Assembly (NCBI RefSeq): GCF_001280005.1
Contig: NZ_LGDW01000482.1
Location: 1-34,447, forward strand
DNA from: Streptomyces sp. NRRL WC-3618
GTDB taxonomy: Bacteria > Actinomycetota > Actinomycetes > Streptomycetales > Streptomycetaceae
Length of the DNA: 34,447 nucleotides
Direction of reading: 5' to 3'
The position numbers and the translations under genes were made by a program. This document shows, one piece after another, positions 10,159 through 18,571 of the stretch; the stretch's first letter is position 1, and each line of letters starts with the position of its first letter. Under the pieces are notes generated by a model. That model was not told the DNA's origin, ran no database searches, and was given only the letters and a program-made list of their open reading frames with translations.

Positions 10159-11139
10159 ATGGTCAGCGCGCCCCACGAGGCGATGCACCGCATCTTCCAG
10201 GAACACCCGGAGCTCTTCTCCCGGGTCGCCGAGGTACTGGGCTTCGAGTTCGCCCCGCCCGTCTCGGCCACCGTCCTGCCCACCGATCTCACCGAGATTC
10301 AGCCGGTCGAACGTCGCGTCGACACCCTGCTACGCCTTGAGACGGAGGACGACGAACCACTGATCCTCGCCATCGAGTCCCAGGGCGACAAGGATCCCCG
10401 CAAGCCTGCGAGCTGGGCGTACTACGCGGCCTTCCTGCTCGCGAAGTACCGGCTGCAGCCCATGCTGCTGGTTCTGTGCCAGGACCGCGCGACCGCCGAA
10501 TGGGCAGCCCGCCCGGTCTCCTTCGGTCCTCGGCAGTGGCCCCTTCTCACCCTGCGCCCGATGGTCGCGGGCCCGCACAACATGCCGCTGATGACCAAAC
10601 CCGCCGAGGTCCGCAAGAACCTCCAGCTCGCCACACTGGCCGCGATCACCCACGGCAAGAACCGGGACATCGGGGCCATACTCAAAGCGATGACGACCGT
10701 TCTGCGGGACGAGACGGACGACGTCAAGAACCCCATCATCGAATTCATCTCACAGGGCCTGGGCAAACTGCCCGCCGCAGCGCAATGGAGGACACTGGTG
10801 GCCGTGGACCTTTCTTTCTACAAGTCGCCCCTCTTCGAAGAGGTACGCGACGAAGCCCGAGCCAAGGCCATGGCCGAGGGCCTGGCTGAAGGCAAGGCCG
10901 AGGGCCTGGCTGAAGGCCTGGCTGAAGGCAAGGCCGAGGGCCTGGCTGAAGGCCTGGCTGAAGGCGAGCTGCAACGCGCCGCCGGCGACGTCCTGACCGT
11001 CCTCACCGAGCGCGGCATCGACGTCCCCGAGGACGCCCGTGAACGCATCACCGGCTGCGGCGACCTCGAGACCCTGAGCCGCTGGCTCCGACGCGCCGTC
11101 ACCGCCCCCACGGTCGAGGACGTCTTCACGGACGACTGA
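10159..11139 (+). CDS. PD-(D/E)XK (Rpn-like) nuclease-fold protein with AEGLAEG repeats
   Basis: 326 residues of a paralogous Streptomyces family beginning MVSAPHEAMHRIFQEHPELF. A PD-(D/E)XK-type core is visible: D55 in RRVDTLLRLE, then E73 and Q75 in LILAIESQGDKD, as in Rpn/transposase-associated nucleases (D...ExQ). A helical region follows (NLQLATLAAITHGK). Residues of about 239-270 are built from AEGLAEG/AEGKAEG units, probably a charged helix or linker of variable length. The conserved tail contains ERGIDVPEDARERITGCGDL and LSRWLRRAV. The ATG at 10159 has AAGGA at 10149-10153. The family is commonly annotated hypothetical; nuclease activity is inferred from the motif, and a genuine substrate is unknown. 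Confidence 0.82.
   Translation: MVSAPHEAMHRIFQEHPELFSRVAEVLGFEFAPPVSATVLPTDLTEIQPVERRVDTLLRLETEDDEPLILAIESQGDKDPRKPASWAYYAAFLLAKYRLQPMLLVLCQDRATAEWAARPVSFGPRQWPLLTLRPMVAGPHNMPLMTKPAEVRKNLQLATLAAITHGKNRDIGAILKAMTTVLRDETDDVKNPIIEFISQGLGKLPAAAQWRTLVAVDLSFYKSPLFEEVRDEARAKAMAEGLAEGKAEGLAEGLAEGKAEGLAEGLAEGELQRAAGDVLTVLTERGIDVPEDARERITGCGDLETLSRWLRRAVTAPTVEDVFTDD
10873..10968 (+). repeat. In-frame coding minisatellite (12-bp units in 36-bp blocks)
   Basis: A 12-bp unit (CTGGCTGAAGGC, coding LAEG) is arranged in blocks: a 24-bp block at 10873-10896, then two 36-bp blocks at 10897-10932 and 10933-10968 that differ only in the last codon (AAG versus GAG). All unit lengths are multiples of three, so copy-number change keeps the frame. 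Confidence 0.9.
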
Positions 11140-11193
11140 GGGGCACGTCGGCATCCGCGACCGGCCGGGCGGCCGCGAACCTGTTCCCGCCGC

Positions 11194-12306
11194 TCAGCCA
11201 GTCGTCGTCAGGACCACCACCGTGACGAGCAGGGCGACGACGACCGCCGCCGACGCCATGCCCACGAGCCGGAGGACGCGCTGCCTCGCCGGCCGGCGGA
11301 CGACCTTGAGGGTGGCGTCCTCCGGGCGTTCGGGGCAGGCGAAGTACACCCAGTCCGGGTCGGCGTCCACCGTGACGCGGGCGAGCGGCAGATGGCTGAG
11401 GGTCGCCCTGCGTGCCAACTCACTCTCCGCGAGGGCGAGTTTGGGTTCGACCCGGGTACGGAGGGGTTCCGGCAGGTCGGCCGGCAGCTTGTCGATGGCG
11501 TTGTTCAGGTGTGCCCTGCGCCAGCCGGCCCGGGAGGTCGGCCACCGAAGATGGAGCGGGGCCCGGACCTGTTCCTGGTCCGACTCCACGGGGTGGGTGA
11601 TGACGGCCTCGATGAACGTGGTGAAGAACCCTGTGCCACCGCACGGCTTGTGCTCCAGGCGTTTCGCACCCTTGCACGCGCCGCAGGGACCGCGTCCCTT
11701 CCCGTTGCAGACCGGGCAGGTCATCGTCTGGGAGCCGACGCACTTGGGACAGGCCACGTCGCGCTCGCCGCAGCGCCTGCACCAGTCGGTCCTGGTTTTC
11801 CCCCGGCCCTGAGGGTTCGCGGGCGGCTTCCGGCTGCCCCTGTTACGCGTGCCGCCGCACGACCAGCACGCGTCGGACCCACCGCCGCAGCCGTCGCACG
11901 TCACCGCCTTCGGGCAGACCTGCGTGCCGCTCCCGCCACAGGTATCGCAGTCGCGTTTCCCGGCGGCGCAGTCCGGACACGGCACCTCGGCGACCGAGCC
12001 CGCGAGCACCAGTTTCACCGGCGGTGAAGGGAGGAAGCCGGAGGGCACCGGAACGTGATGGGTGGCGAGGTCGGTGTAGGTCGGCCGCCTGGAAATCTGC
12101 TTCAGCTTCTTTCCCGGCACCCTCCGCGGCACACCCGGGAGCCGCTCCTCGAACCGCCGGTCGATACGGAAGTCGAGCAGCGGCTCCCGGGACAGCTCGG
12201 CGGTACCGGGAGCCACCAGCCGTGCCGGGTTGCCCCGCCCGGCGAGGTAGCGCTCGACTGCCTGGAGCATCTCTTCGTCGGACGGTTCGGACGGTGCCGT
12301 GGCCAA
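11194..12306 (-). CDS. Tail-anchored protein with DnaJ-like CxxC zinc clusters
   Basis: 370 residues from a TTG start at 12306 (GGGGAG 5 nt upstream). The middle (110-222) holds eight CxxC pairs (110/113, 120/123, 137/140, 147/150, 176/179, 186/189, 197/200, 208/211) with Gly-rich spacers such as CDTCGGSGTQVC and CPVCNGKGRGPC, like the cysteine-rich zinc domain of DnaJ but about twice as long. There is no J domain. The C-terminus carries one hydrophobic segment (LVGMASAAVVVALLVTVVVL) ending four residues before the stop, so the protein is probably anchored with the zinc region in the cytoplasm. It may act as a disulfide/chaperone-like scaffold; this is speculative. An alternative ATG at 12366 or 12363 would add about 20 residues. 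Confidence 0.8.
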   Translation of the reverse strand: MATAPSEPSDEEMLQAVERYLAGRGNPARLVAPGTAELSREPLLDFRIDRRFEERLPGVPRRVPGKKLKQISRRPTYTDLATHHVPVPSGFLPSPPVKLVLAGSVAEVPCPDCAAGKRDCDTCGGSGTQVCPKAVTCDGCGGGSDACWSCGGTRNRGSRKPPANPQGRGKTRTDWCRRCGERDVACPKCVGSQTMTCPVCNGKGRGPCGACKGAKRLEHKPCGGTGFFTTFIEAVITHPVESDQEQVRAPLHLRWPTSRAGWRRAHLNNAIDKLPADLPEPLRTRVEPKLALAESELARRATLSHLPLARVTVDADPDWVYFACPERPEDATLKVVRRPARQRVLRLVGMASAAVVVALLVTVVVLTTTG

Positions 12307-12308
12307 CC

Positions 12309-12339
12309 CTGCTCCCCTGGTCGACGATCCAGGGAGCAG
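12309..12339 (-). promoter_or_regulatory. Hairpin burying the ribosome site of the CxxC protein gene
   Basis: CTGCTCCCTGG (read on the minus strand) pairs with CCAGGGGAGCAG across an 8-nt loop, with one bulged base. The GGGGAG ribosome site for the TTG start at 12306 lies in the second arm. It could limit translation, or argue that the true start is the upstream ATG at 12366/12363. Confidence 0.4.
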
Positions 12340-12418
12340 AGTACGAGTCACCTGATACCTCATCAAGAGGGCCTACGCGAGGGCCTATTGACTCCGTCTG
12401 ACTCCGTGGGCGCGGGCG

Positions 12419-13357
12419 TCAGCCCTTGCTGGCTCCAAGGGTCAAGCCGCTGACGAACTGGCGTTGCAGTGTGAAGTAGACGATCAGGGTGGGGATCGCG
12501 GTCAGGAGCGCTCCGGCGGCGACCAGGTTGGGGTCGGTGAAGTACTGGCCGGAGAGGTTGTTGAGGGCCGAGGTGATCGGCATGTTCTCGCCGGTGGAGA
12601 TCAGCACGATCGCCCAGAAGAAGTCGTTGTAGATCCAGATGGAGAGAAGGGTGGCCAGGGCCGCCATCGCCGGCCGGCACAGGGGCAGCACGATCTGCCA
12701 GTACATCCGCCACACGGAGGCGCCGTCGACGAGGGCGGCCTCGGTCAGCTCGTGCGGAAGCATCCGCATGTAGTTGGCGAGCACGAACGCGCAGAAGCCC
12801 GACTGGAACGCGATGTGGATGAGGACGAGGCCGAGCGCGGAGTCGTACAGCTTGCCGGACGCGGTGATTCCCGGCAGGTCGACGAGCAGGTAGAGGCGGT
12901 AGAGGGGGGTGATGATGACCTGCTGGGGAAGCAGGTTGCCGGCCGTGAACACCAGGAGCAGGGACAGGTTGACGCGGAAGTCGAAGCGGCTGACGTAGAA
13001 GGCGACCATCGACGACAGGAAGAGAGTGAGCAGCACCGCCGGTACGGCGATGATCAGCGTGTTCCCGAAGTAGTGCGTCATGTCCGACTGGGTGAACGCG
13101 TTCGTGAAGTTGGCGAGGCTCAGCTTGTCGGGCCAGGAGACGTAGCCCTTGGTGCTGGTCTCGGCGTAGGGGCGCAGGGCCGCGTACATCGCCCACAGCA
13201 GTGGCGCGAGCCAGGCCAGCGACGTGACGACGAGGAACGTGTGCAGCAGCACGCGGGCGGGGCGGACGGGGGCGCGCCGCCCCTTCACGGGGCCCTGTCT
13301 GGAGCCTTTCCCGGAGCCCTTTGCGGGCCCCCGCGCGGCCAGGGTGGGAGCGCTCAT
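12419..13357 (-). CDS. Carbohydrate ABC transporter permease (MalG type)
   Basis: 312 residues with six predicted membrane helices (for example LLHTFLVVTSLAWLAPLLWA and LLTAIPTLIVYFTL). The inner-membrane ABC permease EAA loop is present (ELTEAALVDGASVWRMYWQIVLP; key residues EAA-x3-G), the surface that docks the ATPase. The N-terminus has a basic Gly/Lys-rich leader (GPAKGSGKGSRQGPVKGRR). The ATG at 13357 overlaps the upstream permease stop by 4 bp (ATGA). It is the last gene of the operon; no ATPase gene follows, so a shared ATPase such as MsiK would have to energise it. The sugar is not identifiable from sequence. Confidence 0.93.
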   Translation of the reverse strand: MSAPTLAARGPAKGSGKGSRQGPVKGRRAPVRPARVLLHTFLVVTSLAWLAPLLWAMYAALRPYAETSTKGYVSWPDKLSLANFTNAFTQSDMTHYFGNTLIIAVPAVLLTLFLSSMVAFYVSRFDFRVNLSLLLVFTAGNLLPQQVIITPLYRLYLLVDLPGITASGKLYDSALGLVLIHIAFQSGFCAFVLANYMRMLPHELTEAALVDGASVWRMYWQIVLPLCRPAMAALATLLSIWIYNDFFWAIVLISTGENMPITSALNNLSGQYFTDPNLVAAGALLTAIPTLIVYFTLQRQFVSGLTLGASKG

Positions 13358-14364
13358 GCCCGTCGCTCCTTCCGGAAGGTGCTGACCAGATACGGGATGA
13401 TCACGACGAGCGAGATCACCAGCAGGACGACGGCGATCGCGGACCCGTACCCGATACGGCTGGACTCGCCGATGATGTTGTTGGTGACCAGGATCGACAG
13501 CAGTTCGGTGCCCTGGGCGCCGCCGTTGAAGACGTACACGAGGTCGAAGGCGCGCAGCGATTCGATGATCGTGACGACCAGGACGATGGTGTTGGTGGGA
13601 CGCAGGGTGGGGAAGATGACGTTCTTGAACGTCTGCCACTCATTGGCGCCGTCCAGCGAGGACGCCTCACGCAGCGACGGGTCGACACCCTTCAGACCGG
13701 CGAGGTAGAGGATCATCATGTAGCCGGTGTGCCGCCAGCAGGCGGCGACCAGGACGGCCCAGAGGTTGAGGTCGGGGTCGCCGATCCAGTCGATGTAGTG
13801 GCCGGGCCTGTTGGCGCCGATGAGGCTGTTGATCAGGCCCGTGTCCGGGTTGTAGACCAGCTGCCAGACGAATCCGGTGACCGCCAGCGACACCACGACC
13901 GGCAGGAAGAACGCCGTCTGGTAGACCCGGGTGAACCGGATGTTCTTGTCCAACTGCACGGCCAGGAACAGGCCCAGCGGGGTCGGGATCGCGATGAGGA
14001 CGACGAACCAGACGACGTTGTGCTGGACGGCCGGCCAGAACTGCGGGTTGCTGTCGAAGAGTTCGCGGAAGTTCTGCAGCCCGACCCACTTGATGGCGTC
14101 GAAGCCGATGCCGTCCCAGGTGGTGAACGCCAGCGCGACCGAGGCGAACGCCGTCACCCACACGAGGGCGACGTGCAGCAGGGTCGGCAGGCCCGCCATG
14201 AAGCCCAGCGCGATCCTGTCCCGGCGGGTCAGCAACCGGCGGTGGCCGTAGGGGGGCTTCCGGCGCTGCGGGGACGAGGGGGCACGGGTACCGCCCGGAG
14301 GGGGCACCTCGGTCGCCCCCGGGACCGGGACCGGGATCACTGGAGTCGAATCGGAGGCGCTCAT
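13354..14364 (-). CDS. Carbohydrate ABC transporter permease (MalF/UgpA type)
   Basis: 336 residues with a proline-rich cytoplasmic N-terminus and about six membrane helices. It has the EAA loop (SLREASSLDGANEWQTFKNV; EA-x3-DGA pattern) and the conserved FFLPVVVSLAVTGFVW region. It forms the permease heterodimer with the downstream gene. Its ATG at 14364 overlaps the binding-protein stop by 4 bp, and its own stop overlaps the next start by 4 bp, so all three genes are translationally coupled and stoichiometry is probably fixed that way. Confidence 0.93.
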   Translation of the reverse strand: MSASDSTPVIPVPVPGATEVPPPGGTRAPSSPQRRKPPYGHRRLLTRRDRIALGFMAGLPTLLHVALVWVTAFASVALAFTTWDGIGFDAIKWVGLQNFRELFDSNPQFWPAVQHNVVWFVVLIAIPTPLGLFLAVQLDKNIRFTRVYQTAFFLPVVVSLAVTGFVWQLVYNPDTGLINSLIGANRPGHYIDWIGDPDLNLWAVLVAACWRHTGYMMILYLAGLKGVDPSLREASSLDGANEWQTFKNVIFPTLRPTNTIVLVVTIIESLRAFDLVYVFNGGAQGTELLSILVTNNIIGESSRIGYGSAIAVVLLVISLVVIIPYLVSTFRKERRA

Positions 14365-15671
14365 GAGGAGGCGAAGATCGTCTTCTTCTGACGCTCGATG
14401 GATGCGAGCAGACTGTCGACGCCCTTGGGATCCCGGATGAAGTTCTGCAGCGCCGGCTGCATCACCGTGGAGGTGAAGTCCGGGCGGCTGTCGCGGTCCA
14501 TGAACTGGGTGAGGTGCTTCGCGCCGCTGATCATGTCGTAGGCCTTCTTCTGCAGAGGGCTGTACGAGGAGGTGTCGGCGGTGGTGGAGGCGGCGACCAC
14601 GCTCGGGTCGGACTTGAGGTAGATCTGCTCGGCCTCCGGGGTGCCCAGGTACTCCAGCAGCTGGAGGGAACCGGCCTTGTTCTTCGGGGACTTGGCGAGC
14701 ATGAAGCCGTCGGTGGGCGCCTCGACCGTGCTCTGCCCGAAGGAGGGGTCGATCTCGGGGAAGGCGAAGAAGTCGAGGTCGTCACGGTCGGTCGCATTCG
14801 TGAACTGCTGGCCCACGAAGGTGCCCACCAGATACATTCCGGCCTTCTTCGACACGAGCGTCTGCGCCGCGTCCTGCCAGGTACGACCGGTTGATCCCTC
14901 CTGGCTGTACGGAAGAATCTCAGCCCAGTTGTCGAAGGCCGCGCGAACCTTCGCATCGGTCCAGGATGCCTTTCCGGCCATCAGCTCGACGTGGAAGTCG
15001 TAGCCGTTGGTTCGGAAGTTGATCTGGTCGAAGGTGCCGAGCGCGGGCCAGGCGTCCTTGTCGCCGAAGGCGATCGGGATCAGGCCGTCCTTCTGCATCT
15101 GCCTGCACAGCGCGAGGAACTGCGCCCAGGTGGTGGGCACTTCGTAGCCGTGCTCCTTGAAGACACTCTTCCGGTAGAACACCGCCCAGGGGTACGTGTA
15201 CAGCGGCACGAAGTAGTACTTGCCGTCCGCACCCTTGCTGAGCTGCTTCATCGCCTCCGGGAAGTTGCCCCCGATCTTCGTCCACACGTCGTCGATCGGT
15301 CCGGCCAGGCCCTTGCCCGCGAAGAACTGCATGCGGTAGCCCGCGAACCAGGTGAACACGTCGTCCGGGGTGCCCTGGAGGTAGGAGTTGATCTGCTCCT
15401 GGAACGTGTTGTGGTCCTTCGTGTTCACGTCGACCTTGATGCCGGTCTTCTTCGTGAACGCCGCGTAGATGTCGGCGAAGGCCTTCTTCGGAACCGCGTC
15501 CGACGAGTTGGACCCGAGGGTGACGGTCTTCGCGTCGGAACCCGAGTCGCCGCCGCCACACCCACTCAGCAGCGGCAGGCCGGCACCGAGCGCCGCCGCG
15601 CCGCCGATCCCACGCAACAGGGTGCGGCGGCTCGGATCAGGAACTGAGAGACCGGAGGAAGTGTGGCGCAT
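14361..15671 (-). CDS. Sugar-binding lipoprotein of an ABC importer
   Basis: 436 residues, family 1 extracellular solute-binding protein. Residues 14-20 (SRRTLLR) are a twin-arginine motif and LLSGC (lipobox cysteine at 38) marks the lipidation site, so it is exported folded by Tat and anchored outside the membrane. The body has the usual features (FADIYAAFTKKTGIKVDV, SYLQGTPDDVFTWFAGYRMQ, YPWAVFYRKSVFKEHGYEVP). The ATG at 15671 is set by an AGGAG site 6 nt upstream. It is the first gene of the three-gene operon. No LacI- or ROK-type repressor sits beside it, which is unusual for Streptomyces sugar importers. The substrate is unknown. Confidence 0.93.
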   Translation of the reverse strand: MRHTSSGLSVPDPSRRTLLRGIGGAAALGAGLPLLSGCGGGDSGSDAKTVTLGSNSSDAVPKKAFADIYAAFTKKTGIKVDVNTKDHNTFQEQINSYLQGTPDDVFTWFAGYRMQFFAGKGLAGPIDDVWTKIGGNFPEAMKQLSKGADGKYYFVPLYTYPWAVFYRKSVFKEHGYEVPTTWAQFLALCRQMQKDGLIPIAFGDKDAWPALGTFDQINFRTNGYDFHVELMAGKASWTDAKVRAAFDNWAEILPYSQEGSTGRTWQDAAQTLVSKKAGMYLVGTFVGQQFTNATDRDDLDFFAFPEIDPSFGQSTVEAPTDGFMLAKSPKNKAGSLQLLEYLGTPEAEQIYLKSDPSVVAASTTADTSSYSPLQKKAYDMISGAKHLTQFMDRDSRPDFTSTVMQPALQNFIRDPKGVDSLLASIERQKKTIFASS

Positions 15672-15782
15672 GACGGCTCCTGAGGACAGACCCCCCGAAA
15701 CGGGGAGCAAGGTCATGACTACGCTGGGCCCACGCCGATCCAAAACGATCAGAAATCAACGTGACAGAACATCGTGGCGGCA

Positions 15783-15812
15783 ATGACAGCGGCTTGTTCG
15801 GCCCGTCGTCAA
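15783..15812 (-). promoter_or_regulatory. Candidate promoter of the sugar ABC operon
   Basis: On the minus strand TTGACG (15812-15807) and TGTCAT (15788-15783) are separated by 18 bp, 111 bp upstream of the binding-protein start. The -35 matches 5 of 6 consensus bases and the -10 four of 6. Confidence 0.35.
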
Positions 15813-16075
15813 GACGTGGTACAGCCCGTTCCTGAAACGTGATGGACATCAGGACGCGAAGCTTTGCTAACTGATAGAGGGCAAACACGCGCCACAATCC
15901 AGCCGCTCAGCCGTTCGACCGAGGAGCACGCTCCCGCCGACCACGAACGATGACCTTGCAGCCGAGGCGGCGCAATGGCCCGGCGGCGCCATTGATGACG
16001 ATCACGTCGGACGACCCGCCAGGACCACGTCGGGCGCTCGCCACATCGTCAGCCGGAGCCGTAAGGAGCCCGCCC

Positions 16076-16490
16076 ATGTCCAGCACGACCACGCCCCGGC
16101 ACCCCCGGTGACCAGCGGGCCGATCACCGCACCCCCGGCCCGGCGCCCGGCCCCCCGGGACGTCGTGCCCGTGCTGGCACGCGCGGCCTTCGCCCTCAGC
16201 CTGGCACCGACCTCGACCCATGCGCGGGGCACCTGTACCGCCTCCGCCCACGGTTGCGGCGCCACTCCTGACGGCCCGCGCCCCGCGCCCCTGGGAAGCC
16301 GGGCAGCACCGCATACGGCCACCGTCGGCGCGGTACCGCTCCCCTGGCTTTGCTGGTCGTACTCGGCGGGGCCCAGTCCGAGATCGGGGTCGTCTCCACT
16401 CGCGGCCGCCCCCTGGCGGCGTGGTTCCGCCGCACCGTCACGACGGCGACGGCAACGGCGGGGCCCGCGTCGGCTCCCGCCGCCGAAGGC
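16076..16490 (+). pseudogene. Degenerate coding remnant, possibly a membrane transporter start
   Basis: An ATG at 16076 has a perfect AAGGAG site (16063-16068, 7-nt spacing) but the frame stops after 11 codons (MSSTTTPRHPR). Shifting frame continues a 130-codon open stretch (TSGPITAPPARRPAPRDVVP, then VLARAAFALSLAP) that looks like the proline-rich start and first helix of an MFS-type protein, then loses protein-like composition. Neither strand of 15672-16493 (about 820 bp) has a convincing intact gene. This is a weak call. Confidence 0.25.
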
Positions 16491-16493
16491 CGG

Positions 16494-18473
16494 TCAGCGA
16501 CCGATCTTCACCTTCCGCTCCACGCTCACCTGGTCCACGTCCGACGTCCGGACCGTCACCTTCATGGTCCAGGTGCCGGCGAGCGGCAGGTTGAGGGAGT
16601 TGGTGCCCCAATAGCCGCCCTGGTCGGTGACTTCGGCGTTGAGCGGGCCGATCTTCTTGCTGGGAAGAGAGAAGGAGAGGCGGAGTTCGGGGACGATCGC
16701 GAAGCCGTCGTCGGGGCCGAACACCACGGCCTGCACGGTGTTCTCGCCGACCCGGCCGGGTTCGAGGGTGACCTGCACCTTGCCGTGCCCGCCCGGCGTA
16801 CCGACGTCGAAGGGGATCGTCGTCGTGGAGGCGCTGACCAACCCGGGCACAGGCGCGTCCTTCGCGGCCTCTGCCGCCTCGGCGGCGGCCCGGCCCGGCA
16901 GAGTGGTCGTCAGGATGGTCGTGATCACCAACACCGCGATCCCCACGGCCACTTCGGCCAGCACGGAACGGCGCAGCCGACGACGACAGACGTCGGAGGA
17001 GGCGTCGGAAGAGGAAGAAGGAGAGGAGGAGGGGGTGCTGACCGGGTGTACGTCGTCGCGGGCGTCGCCGTCGCTCTCGCCGCCAACCGGGGTCGCCGAG
17101 CCGCCCACCCTCTCCGCCACCCGTTCCGCGACCTTGGCCTCCGCCACCGCCACCGCCTGCGCATCGCCATCCACCACCGCATCCGCCGCCTCCGGCAACA
17201 GCAGCCGGCCCGTCCAGCGGCGCGAGAACCCGGCCGCGGCCAGCAGCAGCGTCACCGCGCACAGCTTGGCGATCAGGATGCGGCCGTACGACGTACCGGT
17301 GAACGCGTCCCAGGAGCCGAGGCCGCGCCAGGACTGGTAGACGCCGGTGACGGTCAGGACGGCCACGGATATGAAGGCCAGCCGGGAGAAACGGGCGACG
17401 GTGGACGCCGGGAGCGGCTCCGCCGCCTGGAGCAGGGTGAGCAGGGTCGCGAGGCCGCCCAGCCAGACGGACATGGCGAGCAGATGCAGCACCGAGGACA
17501 CCATCGCCACCGGCACCTGGATACCGGCCGACGCGTGCTCGGCGGCGGCCCACGTCAGGGTGAGACCGACGGCGAGCACGCCCCCGGCGGCAAGGAAAAC
17601 CGGCGCGCTGTCGACGCGCTGCCGTCGGCGTCCAACGACAGTCAGCAGTACGGCCGTCGCCGCCAGCAGCGCGATGCGGGCCAGGAGCGCCAGGCCCGGC
17701 CTGCCGGTCACGGTGCGTTCCAGGGTCGACAGGTCGAAGGCACTGCCGGGCGCGGTGCCGGCCTCGTACGGGCCGCGCAGCAGGAGCAGCGCGACGGTGG
17801 AGACGAGGAGGGTCCACCAGCCCGTCAGGACCAGCCTGCGCAGGGGGTCCGTGCTCGAGGGGCGGCACAGGACGACGAAGGCGACGGTGCCGACGAGCAG
17901 CGCCAGAGCCGCGTACGCCAGATAGCGGACGATGTCGTAGAGGGCGCTGGTCGCCGTGTTCTCGGTGGGGCCGGTGTCGATGGCGGCCGGGGTCGCGGAG
18001 GGCTCGCCGACGGAGAAGGTGAAGGCGCCCGAGATGGGATGGCTGTCCGCCGAGACGACCCGCCAGGCCACGGTGAACGTGCCCTCGCCGAGCCCCTTGG
18101 GAAGGCTCACGCGCACCGCGTCGGAACGCCCGTCCACGTGCTTGGCCTCGCCGGTGCTCACCCGTCGGCCGTCCGGATCGAAGGCCCGGAAGGAGTCGTC
18201 GAGCAGGGCGACGGACTCGGTGAAGGTCAGGGTGATCTGCCGGGGCGCGGACTTGAGGACGCTGCCGTCGCGGGGGTCGGTGTCGCGGAGGGCGGCGTGC
18301 GCGGACGCGGTGCCCGCCCCGCCGACGAGGAGGAACAGGACCAGCGTGGTGCACAGCAGTACCGCCCGCCGTACTCCCCGGACGTGCCGTCTGCCCTTCC
18401 GTTCGCCGGTCTCCGTATGCCCCCTTTCATCGGCTCGTCGGTGATCGCGCCCTTCGTTCCGTAGTCGGCCCAC
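16494..18473 (-). CDS. Copper resistance protein, CopC-CopD fusion (YcnJ-like)
   Basis: 659 residues. The GTG at 18473 is the only in-frame start close to the signal sequence and has GGAGAAGG upstream. A long basic n-region precedes a signal peptide (AVLLCTTLVLFLLVGGAGTA) cleaved before H59, which would become the N-terminal copper ligand; D143 and H145 (SADSHPISG) complete the type-2 Cu(II) site known in CopC. Residues of about 170-420 are the CopD membrane domain with about eight helices (WLGGLATLLTLLQ, SYGRILIAKLC). A Ser-rich acidic loop, one more helix (VAVGIAVLVITTILT) and an extracellular beta domain at the C-terminus (GGYWGTNSLNLPLAGTWTM) follow. It probably imports or stores copper at the membrane. 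It is monocistronic. Confidence 0.88.
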   Translation of the reverse strand: MGRLRNEGRDHRRADERGHTETGERKGRRHVRGVRRAVLLCTTLVLFLLVGGAGTASAHAALRDTDPRDGSVLKSAPRQITLTFTESVALLDDSFRAFDPDGRRVSTGEAKHVDGRSDAVRVSLPKGLGEGTFTVAWRVVSADSHPISGAFTFSVGEPSATPAAIDTGPTENTATSALYDIVRYLAYAALALLVGTVAFVVLCRPSSTDPLRRLVLTGWWTLLVSTVALLLLRGPYEAGTAPGSAFDLSTLERTVTGRPGLALLARIALLAATAVLLTVVGRRRQRVDSAPVFLAAGGVLAVGLTLTWAAAEHASAGIQVPVAMVSSVLHLLAMSVWLGGLATLLTLLQAAEPLPASTVARFSRLAFISVAVLTVTGVYQSWRGLGSWDAFTGTSYGRILIAKLCAVTLLLAAAGFSRRWTGRLLLPEAADAVVDGDAQAVAVAEAKVAERVAERVGGSATPVGGESDGDARDDVHPVSTPSSSPSSSSDASSDVCRRRLRRSVLAEVAVGIAVLVITTILTTTLPGRAAAEAAEAAKDAPVPGLVSASTTTIPFDVGTPGGHGKVQVTLEPGRVGENTVQAVVFGPDDGFAIVPELRLSFSLPSKKIGPLNAEVTDQGGYWGTNSLNLPLAGTWTMKVTVRTSDVDQVSVERKVKIGR

Positions 18474-18571
18474 GTACCTTCTCCGTCTTCGGGACTTCTC
18501 GGCTCTCGTATTACGTACGGACGATCCTGACGCCCCGCTCACCCCCGCCCGAACCGGATTCGCCGTGCTCT

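Noticed and set aside
16350..18464. 704-codon plus-strand frame over the CopC-CopD gene
   Set aside because: Gly/Arg/Gln-rich shadow of the copper gene; no membrane or known motif.
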